Assembly (NCBI GenBank): GCA_000231825.2
Contig: JH720327.1
Coordinates: 627,206-691,205, forward strand
Length of the DNA stretch: 64,000 nt
Direction of reading: 5' to 3'
DNA from: Tetrahymena elliotti 4EA
Lineage: Eukaryota; Ciliophora; Oligohymenophorea; Hymenostomatida; Tetrahymenidae
A program made the position numbers and the translations under genes. Position 1 is the first letter of the stretch. Each line of letters opens with the position of its first letter. Below, in pieces: positions 26,639 through 39,002 of the stretch. The notes under the pieces are model-generated. The model ran no database searches and was not told the DNA's origin. It saw nothing but the letters and a program-made list of their open reading frames with translations.

Positions 26639-26997
26639 TCAAAAAATTGTAAGCAGTTAATAAATACCCTCAATTTTTATTTCTTTTATTATCATCTCAA
26701 TTGTCTCTTCGCCATACTTATAAATTAGACCTTGCAAATAGCCTAAAGCAAGTCTAAAATCCAATGAAAACTAAGATAAACATTTACATTTATTGCTTTC
26801 TCCTCTAATTTCTATAAAAAGTTTTAGAAATTTCTTTACACTTTTACAAATTCCTTCATCTGATAAATAAAATGAAAGCTAAATTAAAAACAAAGGATAA
26901 TATACAAAGTTAATTTGTATCTTTCAGACTTAAATTTATTACTCTTTTTATCTTGCAATAATGCATTTTTACTAAGGCAATCTATCTCCTTTTTCAT
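26639..26997 (-). CDS. Tentative small protein gene
   Basis: Two exons, 26943-26997 and 26639-26859, join in phase through an 83-nt intron (GTAATAAA...ATCAG). The product is 91 aa, ending at TGA. The second exon has balanced, protein-like composition (KFLKLFIEIRGES, LDFRLALGYLQGLIYKYGEE, TIEMIIKEIKIEGIYQLL) and is predicted to be mostly helical. No family is recognised. The first exon is short, so the start is uncertain, and this could be a fragment of a larger gene or a pseudogene. Confidence 0.4.
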
Positions 26998-28975
26998 AAG
27001 AATAATTATAAAAGTATTTCTGAGAATGCAACAAATAAATAAAATATATTTTTATATCAAATAAATGTTTCAAATTTATTAATTTGTGCATTCATTCATT
27101 CATTCAACATCAGGTTTATTAAATTAATTTAGATGTAAATTTGATTTATTGATTGGTTGGTTAATACATATGTAATTTACTCGATCTTATTTTTAACTCA
27201 TTCTTAAATTTAACTTTTAATTGAAATAATTATAATATTGCATATTATATCATGATAGTACCTACTATTAACAGATATCTCTTTACTATTTTTTTATTAA
27301 TCTAAAATCTACTAACTTCATTAATAGTAATTAATTACTTTTTTTCTTCTTATATTAACTGGTCTAAGTATATTTAATCTATTATCAATAATATCCTTCA
27401 CTTACTCACGAATGTAAATTTAATATCAAGCTAATTCAATTTTTTGTTTTTGATATAATTTTAAGGTAACTCAACATGTTATTTAAATTTCTTAATCCTA
27501 TTCAAATAAAATTAAATACATTTTAAAATAGAGTTTTATTTGAGTAAAACTAATGATGTAAAATTTTAATCAACCTTTTATTTAAAATTTTGAATTATCT
27601 TGAATTAAACAAAGATTTTAGATTTTTTACTTGCATTTAATAAAATAAAAGTATGGCTTTACTAATTAGGAAAGACTTCCACTAAACACTTAATCTAATC
27701 TGGAATATTCTTAATTAATTAGGCAGAAGTTAAGTGGTTAATAACAAAGAATGCGGAGAATTGCAAGTAAATTGTTTGTAACATGAAGAGATTTGTGGAG
27801 TTATTCCATGTTAAAAAATAAAATTTTAGATGATAATAAATATTCTATAATTTAATTAATTAAATTCAATTCTTATGACTCAGTATTTTATTTACATAAT
27901 TGAATATAGAAGTCTATAATCCTATTTGAAAATTTTCTCGAAGAATAATTTTTATTCAAATCTTTCAAGGAAATCAATAATTAAAAAAAGATAGATAGAT
28001 ACTACATATTTTATTAATAAACAAATTACAAATATTTCTTATCATCAAACATGATTTTTTAATTTAAGTATATATGATAGAGTTTTATTATCTAGAAAAA
28101 ATCTAATTCTTTAGTTAATACTCTTAAATTACAAGTATTTATTAATATGATATACTAAAAGAGCTTTAAATATTAAAATTCCTTTGTTTAGGGGATAATT
28201 TTAGAAATATTTTATTTGTAAAATACTCAATAATTCACATAATTTGTTTTTGAATGTCTACAATATTTCATTTTTTCTATTTTAAAACCCCCTAAAATTA
28301 AGAAAATAATTTGAATTATGATTTCTAGATTTACTTGTAAACCCAAAATATTTAATTAAAATATTCATAACAGAATTTATTTTTAAACCTTTATCTTTAC
28401 TAACAAATACTATTTAAAATAATAATGAAATAAACTAAAATCATTCTACATTACTAAAATGAAATCAAACTAAATAATTTAATTTCTACATAAATTTAGT
28501 ACAAGAATTTATTATTAGAAAGAACAATACGATATTTAATTTAATTTTTATCTATTCTTTCAAAATATTTGTTTAATTCTTTTTAAATGAAAGTTTTGTT
28601 TAAAAAATGAACTTTAAAAAACTACAAAACTCATCATAATATGTGATCTAAATATGGCAGACGGAATATTAAAATAGTAAAGTTTGCTAATAATATTAAT
28701 TTAAAAAGTTTATTTTTTAAATTTTTGGTTAGATAGTTTGAGAGAGTTATTAATAGTAAATATCAGGTATGAGTTATTTATTATAAAATTAACATAAATT
28801 AATTGAAATTGTAAATAGATGCAAAAGGCTTTTAACTATTCTTTCTTTTATTGAATTAACTGAGAGAGTTAAGAACGTCAATTTCAAACTGTTATACAGA
28901 TCTAACAAAAATATTATCAATTTAAATCTAATTATCCAAAACTTTTTATGGAGTGACTTATCGAAAATTTTAAAG
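26998..28975. other. Intergenic, no gene seen
   Basis: About 2 kb of AT-rich DNA between minus-strand genes, with short simple repeats such as ATTC repeats near 27088-27105. No coding structure is supported. Confidence 0.45.
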
Positions 28976-31304
28976 TCAATCTAACTCTATCTCTTCTTGT
29001 ATGTCTTTTTGAGATTCTTTATTTGAGGTTTTTAAATTTTTGAAAGAGTTCTGTTATTGCATCGTTTCCGAATGGCTCTAATTAGTTTAAATTTCTAAAT
29101 TGCTTAATAATTTCGAGTCTATTTTTAAATATTAAAGATGTCTATAAATATTCTATAAAATGAGATTAATATGTCTATTTTATTTACTTTTGGATGTTTA
29201 AGAGAAAGAACCTACCCTTTCGGCATTTTTGGATTAATTTTTATCTTCATCTATTTGAAAATTGCTTGAATCTATTTTAATTTAACATATATAAAGATCG
29301 GATTATTAAATAAAAAAACTCTAATTATTATACAGATTTATCTATTTTATTATTTACCTTTTTTTGAATACTTTTGATTGGTACTGAGTGTAGTTTCTGA
29401 TGATTGATTGATGTAAATTTTAAAGTATAAAAAATAATTAATTTCTTTTAATATTTAAAAAAATCTATATCAATTCTTAAATTACTAGAATTCTTCTTCT
29501 TCTTATGAGAATCACTGGACTCCTTTTCAGATTTTGTAGCAGTATTTCCTTCCTCTTAAAATACATTTTCTTCTATATCCGTTTATTGATTATTCCCTTC
29601 ATTTTACTCATACTCGTTCCCTTCTAAATCCTCATCACACTCATATTCATTTTCATCCTCCTCTTCTTCTTCTTCCTCTTCCCCTGCTAAAAAATAATTG
29701 AATAATTTGTTTTATTTCTAGATAAAATTTACGTTCTATCCCATAATTATTATACTCTTCGAATTCTACCTATTCCTAGTTTTAATATTCCTCGCTTTCT
29801 TACTTTTTTTTCCATTTATTTTAATTCTCATCATACCCCTCACTCTTTGCTGTATGGTGAACTTGTTTATTAGATTTTACCTTTATCCCACTGCATTTCA
29901 TAGCTGCTGAGCTATTTTCAGCATCTATTATTTCACCTTTTATTCAAAAAATACTTAACACTTTTTATCAATAAATTTGAAAACGTCAATTTTAAATTTA
30001 AAATATGGAAAAATGAGGAGTAGATATTAACTAATAAAAAGCTAAGTTAGTATTTGAGGTATATAATTTTCTTTAAATTATGACTCCCAGATAACTACTT
30101 GATTAGAGTTTTAAAATAAAATAGGAGTTTAAATAAATATCTACTCTCTCTGCTTCCCTTGTAAAAAAATCTAAAAATAGGAACAAAGAATAATTTAAAT
30201 TTAATTTTGGGTTTAATCAAATTTTGTAGATAATTCAAAAAAAATTAATTGATTGATAGATAGATAGATAAGTTGAATTGATTAATTGATTGAATTACTT
30301 AATTCGAATTTTTAAAGTGATTCATTTTATTTATTTTGTGAATTGAAATCTGCTGTTTGGTAGCTGCTAGAAAAATTAGTTTATTTTTAATTATTTTTGT
30401 CTAATTAATTTTTGATCAGAGAATGCATCTGATGCTGATTTAAGTTTTCAAGATTATTATCGAAATTTAAATCTAAATTATTATCAACTGCTTTGATTTC
30501 TGTGAAGGTTTTTACAGTTATTTAACTTTCTAAATGACTTTTGTTTGGCTGACTGTCTGAGTCTGTTTCTTTTTTTAAGAATTACTTAGAGCTAGACTAA
30601 CTTATTTGTTTATCTTCATAATGCTTTTAGCCTATTTCATGTTCTGAATTAACTGTATGTGGTTCTTCTACTATCTATTCCATAATTTGTTTTTGACTTT
30701 TTTGTTCTTCAGCTATTTTTTTAATATTTTTCTAGCATTCAATATTTGCCATTTGCTATTGTTCATAGCTAAAAATCTATTTCTTATTACTATTTTTTGG
30801 AGATTAATTTTGTTTTTGATTGATAACTATTGCTTAAACTTAATCTTTATTTTCAATTATATCTTTTTGTATCAAGTACTTATTTACTAGAACTTCTACA
30901 TTTGGACTAACTGGAGATTATTCATCTAATATTTACATTACTTTTTTAGCTGGAATCTCTACTCTCATCTATTTTTTACCTCCTTTTATACAGCTCTAAT
31001 TTAAATTTTTATTTATCTTCTAAGGAACAACCTTCTTAATTACAATATTTGAATTATTTAATTCGTTTTTACTATTTTTAGATTTAGGAGAACTAGCTCT
31101 AAAAAAGCTCTACTAAGTCTTTGAATTTTCTAATACTGATTTATTTGTAGATGAGTTAGGGTTATATCTATAAGTTTTCACAGGTTGATAAAAATTGTTA
31201 GTTGTTTAATTCTTATTTTAATTAATAGAATTCTGAGATTATGCTGTCTATAACCTCTATGGAGAATAGCTTCCTCTTTTATCTAGTTAATTTTCTTTAT
31301 GAGG
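28976..31304 (-). CDS. Acidic, Gln/Lys-rich low-complexity protein, 5' end unresolved
   Basis: Exons placed by phase: 30299-31304, 29733-29936, 29486-29686, 29358-29396 and 29188-29271, then 29019-29118-type terminal sequence running 28976-29118 (about 558 aa so far). The first listed exon has an in-frame TGA just upstream and no ATG, so at least one 5' exon is missing. The N-terminal half is Asn/Gln/Ser/Lys-rich (VLENSKTQQSFFRASSPKSK). The middle carries a run of Glu/Asp (GEEEEEEEEDENEYECDEDL) followed by KKKK. The end is Gln/Ser-rich and stops after EEIELD. No domain is recognised; the protein is probably largely disordered. The last small introns are the least certain part of the model. 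Confidence 0.55.
30255..30270. repeat. GATA microsatellite
   Basis: Four tandem copies of GATA lie in the first listed intron of the acidic Gln-rich gene. Confidence 0.8.
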
Positions 31305-32335
31305 CTATTAATTAAAAATACTTCAATTTTCAATATTACAAATAAAAATTCGTTAGAAAAAGGAAAAATATTTGGATTCAATTCTATTTTAAATATGATT
31401 TTAATTTGATAAAAATTAAATTTTAACCTTAAAAACTGATATTAAAATTAGTAAAAAATTACATCGATACTAATAAGTAGAGTATCTTTAGAGAAATCAA
31501 TAACGTAATGGTTAAATTAAATTTTATGTATTTATTATGAATAAAACAATTATTTATAAACATTGAACATATTTTTAAAAATATCTAAAACACTTTATTT
31601 GTGTTATATTTTTGAAATCAATTTTGTTGAAAAATGCAAAAATCATTTTTTGCTAAAGAAACGATGAAAAATATTTTTAAAAGTCTATTTTATGTTTTAA
31701 AATTTTTTAAAATCAAACTGATTCTTCTTTTTAACTTAATATAAAAAATAAAGAAAGTCCTGTGATTAATTTTTTTTGTAAAATTGCGTAACAATAGAGG
31801 AGCTCTTTTTGGATATATTTTAGGATTTTATGAGTTTAGATAAGTGTGATTTAATTATTAGTCAAATGCATATGTTTCATATTCAAGAGAATCAATAATA
31901 ATATAGATTTGACCTAAAATACTTGAATCAACAAGATAAGTTTTAAAATATTTTCATCAAACATTTTAATTTAGTTCATTAAACCCTAAAATTTTTCAAA
32001 ATATATTATTTGTTTTAGTATTTAAGAAGGATACTCAATTTTATTTATTGCTATGAGTAAATTAATAGCTCTTATTTGATAAAAATCATAGTAAAAATAG
32101 TTTATATTTTCACTTATTTGAAAATAAAGGATATGTTTTCATAGTTATAAAATTTATGTGAGTAATGCAAATTATATAATAAAATATTACGGAGCTACTT
32201 CGAATTCTAACTGGAGATACTTAAAAATGAGATGGACAGTTTTGTATATATTTTTGAGATTTTTTAAAGGCCTTAAGATGAAATTCACTTCCTCTATAAT
32301 GTTAAAAAGGTAGGTTAATTGTTTAGTATAAAAAA
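31305..32335. other. Intergenic / unresolved 5' part of the preceding gene
   Basis: This should contain the missing first exon and promoter of the acidic Gln-rich gene. No exon could be assigned with confidence. Confidence 0.35.
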
Positions 32336-33088
32336 TCAATTTATAAAATGAATCAATTAGCTAATTTACTTCAAGTTATTTAAAGTATTTTCTGATTGCA
32401 TATTTGAATTAAAGCGAGTGATAATTTGTTTATAATACTAACTCTTTTCATAATCCCTTTCAAACTCTTGGTGTTTGATTGTTGACTATCTTTTAAACAT
32501 AATATAAACATAATTTTTACAAATTTAAAAGCTATTTACTAATTTATAATTCTTTTAGCTATTTAATCATTCTTTTATATTACTCCAATAATTTCATTCT
32601 TCATTTTCACAAAATTTTTATGATGTTTTATTGAACTCACATTATACTCTGCTCCAAGTGATCTCTATTTAAATAAAAAATATCAATAAGGGCATTAAAA
32701 ATTAACTTGTAAATTTTAATGTTTAAACTAAATGTAATAATTATTAACTGATTATGGCTTTGGTATTGGCTTCATTTATATATCTAACAATTTAGTAAGT
32801 AGAATATCATTCTCACGTTGTATTTAAACCTACTTTTCTAAATATTCAAAAAATATATTTTATTTGTCATTTCATTTGTTCTGTCTTTCAATAAATGTTA
32901 ATTCAATTACCTTTTTCATTAAATTAGATAGTTCTTTGCTTCAAATTTTTGAATTGCTCAATATTTTAAATATGTTTAAATTCCTCCTACTTATCTTTTT
33001 TTTCTACTATTATGTCTTCTAATTTCTTCCTATGCAGCTCTAAATATCTAAGTGTTTTAATGAAATGGGAAGACTAAATTGAGATGAT
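32336..33088 (-). CDS. CFAP97/hemingway-like axonemal protein, 5' end unresolved
   Basis: Exons 32911-33088, 32749-32837, 32540-32664 and 32336-32489 join in phase (about 181 residues). The segment LELHRKKLEDIIVEKKD is followed by KQVQIQRENDILLTKLLDI, then RSLGAEYNVSS, then IGVIQKNDQIAKRI and HQEFERDYEKSQYYKQI. This follows the order of the CFAP97 (KIAA1430) domain: a basic 'H-R-K-L' start, I-x-x-x-N-x-x-L-L-x-K, 'SLN' and N-Q-x-I-L-x-R-I. Members of that family are linked to cilia and flagella, which fits a ciliate. The upstream in-frame TGA shows that a further 5' exon is needed. The assignment rests on motif order alone. Confidence 0.5.
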
Positions 33089-36013
33089 CTATGATCAAAA
33101 ATATTAAGTAAAATCAAAATGATTACTTTTATCTGTGAAAAAGCACATCTAGATTGTAATCTTTATTTTTATATTTCATTAATTAGAAGCAACAAAAATT
33201 TATATTCTACTAAACTCTTGATAAGTGATAATTTAATTAATTTATAAAACTAGAATCTCTGTTAGTTAATTGTAGGTAGGTCATTCTATTCAATAAATTA
33301 AAACAATATTCTTACAAAGTTAAAAATCCTCCCACATTAAATTACATTTCTTAGAAGTTAAATATTTTGCAAGCTACACTTTTAGAATGCATAGAATATT
33401 AAATTACTTTATTTTTTTTAACAGACCTTTTTTAACTTAAAAATGTAAAAAAAATAAACCAAAAAGAATTGTGCCAAAGTTATTCTTAATAACTAGTCTT
33501 ACAGTTTATTGAAAATTTCATCTTTCATTAAATTTGATAAGAAATTAAAAGTCTTATAAACAAAAAGCATCTCCTCTTCCTTAGAACATATTTATAAACT
33601 TAATTAATAAAAATGATATAAACTAGGGTTTGTTTGAAATTTAATTAAGCTCATTTTTGAGAATATTTCAGTTTATTTAAAATATTGAATTTGTAAGAAA
33701 AATGAATATTTTGGAAAAAACTTTTTCTTCTACTTTGAATCGTTAAATTTCATTTATAAATTTTCTTTCAAAATGATTTAATAATAAAAAATATCTCTAA
33801 AATGAAGCAAATAATAATTTTTTAAAGCTAACTTATAAGAGAGATAATGAGATAATTAGCTAAAAAAAATAGATTTTCCCTTAAAGAACTATTGCTATAA
33901 ATAAAATAAATTTAATTTAAAAGACTTTCTTGAATATTTTTCTATTTATTTTGATTTTTTTTATTTTTAAAAGTTTGTCTGAGATAATCTAAATATCTAT
34001 TAAATATGAAAAAAATATATTGCTCAGAAATAAGTTCGTTTTTTTGAATATTTTGAATAGAGTTTTTTAATGCAACAAACTTAAATTTTTACTAATTCTT
34101 TCAGAAATGAATTAAAAAGAAAAGGATACAAAAAAAAAATGTAGCCAAAAGATTGTTTTTATTTTAAATCTAATATTTTCTTGAAAATTTTTGTTTAAAT
34201 TTTCCAATAAATTAAATATTAATATTTAGATTTTATTAACTATTATTATTTATAAAATATGCTTCATATTCTTTAATAGGTAAATAGATTAAAGCAATAA
34301 TAATTTTAAATATAATTAAAAAAAATGTTTAAAATTTAACATTTTCTGATATGCATTTGCTTTTACTTTGACTGCAATTTACTTGCTTTGTTTCATTCTT
34401 TTATTAAAATTAGATCCAAACATTCTTTATTAATCAAATTTTTTTTAAATAGAATATTTTGAATTTCAAGAGAGATTAAATATTACTTGAACATGTATTT
34501 TCTTTCACTTTGAAAAGTCTTATTATATTATGCATAGTAAATTTTTTAAAATTAAATTTGAACATTATTAGAAATATTCAAAGTAATTTCACGTTGAATC
34601 ATTTTCTTTAAAGTTGATCTTTTAAAAATAAATAATTGATTTTTAAACTTTAATTTCTTTATTCTAGTGCATTTGATGTTTTTATTGATGTATATTTGTT
34701 TCCAGTATGGCTCTTTAATCTCATATTTTGTGATTAAGATCATTAAATACGAAAAAACTATGATGATATATTTAATTTAAAGTTTGTTTGTTCCAAAATT
34801 TCTAAAAAAAGGAGACAAAATTACTATTATTTGAGCTTGATGATTTACATAAAAGCATCTTTTTTTTATTTTAGAAAAAGTAGACAATAATATTTTTAAT
34901 TTAGTTTGAATATGAACAATATAAAATAAAAATCGTTTAAATTTGCCTCTAGAATAGTTTTGAAATTGTGGAAATCAGTTAGTAATATTAAATAAGAGAT
35001 AAGATTTTTATTAGCTTTTTTTGCTTTAGAAAATAGATATACATAAATGTTTTTAGTGTTAATATAAAAATTAAAGTGAATTTTGAGGTGATTGAAGACA
35101 TTTTTTAGAAAATGAAAAAATTTTTAAATTTAGTGGGCAATATAGATTTATTTTGAAAATTAAATGGAATTATGTGCGGAGCTGGTTGACGAGAAAAGAT
35201 ATTTGATAAAAGATATATGCGAAAAAATAAAAATATATTTAGCAGGATTAATCCAGTCAAAATAAAAAATATCTTGAAATTGAATAAAATAATAAGATTT
35301 ATCTAAAATAAAAAATTAGTCAATCAATCAATTCATCAATAATTTTCAAAATTTTCTTTTCTTTTTTCTTTGATTTAGAAAAGCAAAATTTAATCATTCA
35401 TTTTAGTTAGAAAAAGTAAAAAATATAACTAATATTCATACATAAAGAAAGGTCATCGATTAATTAATGTTAGCAATCAGGCATTCAATCGCTTTCTTAA
35501 GGCAATAGCAAAATTAAATTGATTTTAATGAGAAAATATTTTAATATTTGATTTATACGCAGGCCTTCCGAGATATTTTCGTATGTTTGAAAAATATATT
35601 GTGCCATTAGACCTAATTTTTTACTTTGAAATTTGTGATTTCTTTGTTCGTACTTAGTTAGGCATAGATATTTTTTAACTATCACAGCATAGAGTTGCTA
35701 TTCAAGTATTTATATTGTTAATTTATTAATTATTTTCATCATCAAATTTATAAAAAAGAGGGGCGGGAGGTGGATTTAATTGTTAGTTTGTATTTTTTGC
35801 TAGTTTGTTTGCATGCATTCTTGTATGTAAGTATGAATGCTTTTTTTTTGATTGTTTTTTTTGGTTGATGAATTGAATTGAATTGATGATTGTTTTGTGT
35901 TATTTTGGATGAGAGTCTTTAATAGCAAATAAAAGGAAAGAATAAAATTTAATTAATAAGATCACCAAAAGATTTTGAATTTCAAAGGAAAAAAGAAAAA
36001 GAAAAGAAATAAG
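33089..36013. other. Intergenic, no gene seen
   Basis: About 2.9 kb of AT-rich DNA. It holds the start and promoter of the CFAP97-like gene on one side and the upstream region of the pepsin-like gene on the other. A G-rich tract (GAGGGGCGGGAGGTGG, 35758-35773) stands out. Confidence 0.45.
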
Positions 36014-38137
36014 ATGCCACAGTAATAAAAAGTATTATTATTATTGCTTTTAGTAGCAGTAAATGTTTGCGTTGGTTAGGTTAGTATTCCTCTTACCAAG
36101 AAACTAGTTAACTTATAGGGTGCCTCATACAGTCAAGATTCAGTCTATACTTTTGATTTAGTAGTTATCTAAAACGGTCAAAAAATTACATTAAATTCCA
36201 TTGTTGATATCCAAAGTGCCTCCAACTTCCTTATTGATTAAATTTGTACTAATTGTTTTAACAGCTAAGCTGCATCTAAGAGTGCTTTCCTCTGTGGAAA
36301 AACTTGCAGTCAACCTGTTAGCCCTGCTGATGGTACTTATCACATTCTTGGAAGTAAAATCTCTACCGTATAGTACATTTCCTTAAATATCCAAGCTAGA
36401 GTCTCTAATTATGATATCTCTCTCTAAAGTGTCAACGATATTACTTTATTAAAGGATAACTATGCTCTCCCCAGAAACAAATGCTATTTAGATTAAGTCA
36501 AGGCCGGTTTAGGTTTTGGTGCTCCCGCTTTGCAAGCTCCCAATTCCCCCTTGTCATAGATTTATGAGAAGTTGTAAATATAAAATTCTCAACTCGACAA
36601 GTAATTCTCTTTGTTCTTCAACAAAGATATGGGCAGAGTAAATTAAATTTATAATATCACCTTCTTTTTCTCACTTACAGTTATCTTTCTCCTTCTTCTT
36701 AACCCTTTTTTGCTTCAAAATCAGAATGGAAGAACTTTTCTACTCTTCTTCTTCTCTTTTTAGAAACAAAAAAAGCTGGACGGGCTCAGTTAAAAAAATT
36801 TTTATTTAACTTACCAAAAGATATTTGCAAAATTCCTTAAAAATTTTATTGACAATCAAAAAAAAAAATATTGAACTTAATTTTTTCATAAATACTTAGT
36901 TGTTGATTGGTAAGAGTGAAAAATTCTTCCAAAATGGAGAACTCTAAACTTTCAAGGTTGTTGAAAATTCTGATGGACAAATTAACTTCGGTGTTACCCT
37001 CGGTCCTTACATTAACGCTAAAGGTTTACCCGATATCTCCACTGTTGATAGTACTAAGCCCAGCACTGAATGTAAGCAAGCACATTTCATTTTCATCAAA
37101 TACTTAAAAAAAGCATCTAAAAGCTTCCAAAAATCAATGACAAAATGAAAGAAAACATCAAAAGTGAATGAAATCTTTTAAAGAAATCATCAAAGAAATG
37201 ATTCAAGAAAACATCAAATGAAATGATTCAAGATAACATCAAAAGAAACTTGTTCATTGTTGCATTGAAGAATAAAATTTTTTGAGATTGAAAATATTTT
37301 TTAGCATGCAAGAAAGCTTGATAAATAAATATATGGAAAAGGAAATATAAATTAATGTAAAATATTTTATAAAAAATAGCAACTAGTAATCTCAGCTCTG
37401 TTTACTTCGACAGCACAACCAAATATATTGTTTTACCCTTAGCTGTATTCTCTCGTTTGAATAAATTAATCTTTTCTTTCAACGGATGCACTCTTGACTA
37501 AATTGGTAATTACATTTGTGACTGTTAAAGCAAATCCAGCACTTATGTTCCTCTCGTTTTCTCTTTTATTAACGATCCTTCCAAGTCAACCACAGTTAAA
37601 AACAGTGTTTAATTCACCATTAATCCTAGTGATTACCTTGAAGAAATTGAAGGTGGTGCTCAAAGCGGTTAATGCTTACTCCTTATTACTCCCACTAACT
37701 AATAAGAAGATAAGGACTTCTACTTCGGTACCTCTTTCTTACAAAACTACTACTCTATTTACAACTTTGACAAGAAGACTATTTCTATGGCTCCTTCTCA
37801 CGGTTTCGTCCCCTCTGAGCTTAATATTAGCAATAACTACAGACTTCCCTTCCTTATTGCTGGTGCTATCATTGGTTTCTTATTAGTTTTACTTATTCTT
37901 TTACTCCTTAAGGGTGTTAAAGTTCCCTAAGAAGAACCCTATGTTGATTACATTAAGCCCCATTAAACCACCACTGTTAGTTACCTTGTTAGATCTCCCA
38001 GAGAAGTCGAATCTATTCAACAAATTACTAAATCTATTAAATCAACTGCTCCTATTGGTACCCCCATCCATGCTAGAGTTATCAACTCTGCTGTTAGCGT
38101 TGGATATCCCCAATAAACTTACTATGCTAATTACTGA
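36014..38137 (+). CDS. Membrane-anchored pepsin-like protein (A1 family) with altered active site
   Basis: Exons 36014-36637, 36900-37071 and 37380-38137 join in phase (517 aa). An N-terminal signal peptide (VLLLLLLVAVNVCVG) leads into a pepsin-fold ectodomain. A C-terminal membrane helix (FLIAGAIIGFLLVLLILLLL) is followed by a cytosolic tail of about 70 residues. The first catalytic region reads SIVDIQSASNFLID (Asp65) where active enzymes have DTGSSNLW. The second reads VYFDSTTKYIVLP (Asp276) where they have D-S/T-G-T. Both aspartates are kept, but the following Gly is Gln in one motif and Thr in the other. Cys-rich segments (CTNCFN, CGKTC, CTLDQIGNYICDC) suggest disulfides. It may be a weak protease or a non-catalytic receptor-like relative. 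Codon use (many TCC, CCC, GCT) suggests good expression. Confidence 0.85.
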
Positions 38138-39002
38138 TTCATCTAGATTTTTTATAATTTTATGATAACAGATATACCCATCTATATCATAAGCTTACAA
38201 TAAATAGCAGCAAAGCAAGCAAGCAAGCAACTAATCAAACAATAAACAAGCATATTTCACATTCAAATTGTTAATTTTGTCTGTTATTTATCTCTGTTTC
38301 ACCAACTTAAATTTTATTTTTGATTCTTTCTTAAACTTATTTGTATTATTTTCCTATTTTATTTTTATGCAAACATAATAGGGTAAACATAATTAAATAA
38401 ATAATATGCATTTTTGTTGTCAAATAATATCATTCTAAAATACTTGTTAACTAAATTCTTTACACTCCTAAGAATATTCTAATTAAGCATCTGAATAACG
38501 TTATTATTACTCAATCAGATATTTAATGGCATATGATTCTACATATGTCTCTTACAGTTTGGTATTTAAAAAAGCAATTATTTCTATAATTAGAGCTAAC
38601 TTGATAGTATTTTCCTTTTAAGAGATCTATCTTCAACAAAATAAGTTTTTTATATGAAAATAGTCTAAAATTTGTTTGCAATTTTATCAAAAGCAGGGAA
38701 TTTGTATATTTCATAAGTAAAAAAGGTTTAGAAGTATGTTTAGAAAATTCAACGTAATAACTGAAGTGATTGCGCATGATACTGTTTTGATCTATTTCAA
38801 TTTTGAATGTAGGTAGTATTATGATACTAGCTAGAAATATAAAAAATATCTTTTTGATGACAACAAACAATTAGATACAGCTTTTAATTATTATCAAATA
38901 TTAAATGCTAGGAAAAATCTAAAAAATCAAATAAATAATTTATTAAAATTTAATAATTTTAAAAACAAAAAGCAAATTAAAATAGCTCTATATAAATTAA
39001 TA
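38138..39002. other. Intergenic with AAGC microsatellite
   Basis: 3' flank of the pepsin-like gene and leader of the methyltransferase gene. An (AAGC)n tract lies at 38213-38231. A minus-strand frame at about 38508-38867 lacks an ATG and is not called. Confidence 0.45.
38213..38231. repeat. AAGC microsatellite
   Basis: Tandem AAGC units lie just after the pepsin-like gene. Confidence 0.8.

Noticed and set aside
37494..38165. Plus-strand Leu-rich frames inside the pepsin-like gene
   Set aside because: Out-of-frame shadows of exon 3; the true frame carries the second catalytic Asp and the membrane anchor.
38508..38870. Minus-strand frame of about 120 codons with a hydrophobic, signal-like start and no TAA/TAG
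   Set aside because: There is no ATG in the frame near the hydrophobic segment, no splice acceptor that gives one, and no family resemblance. The composition looks like AT-rich non-coding DNA.
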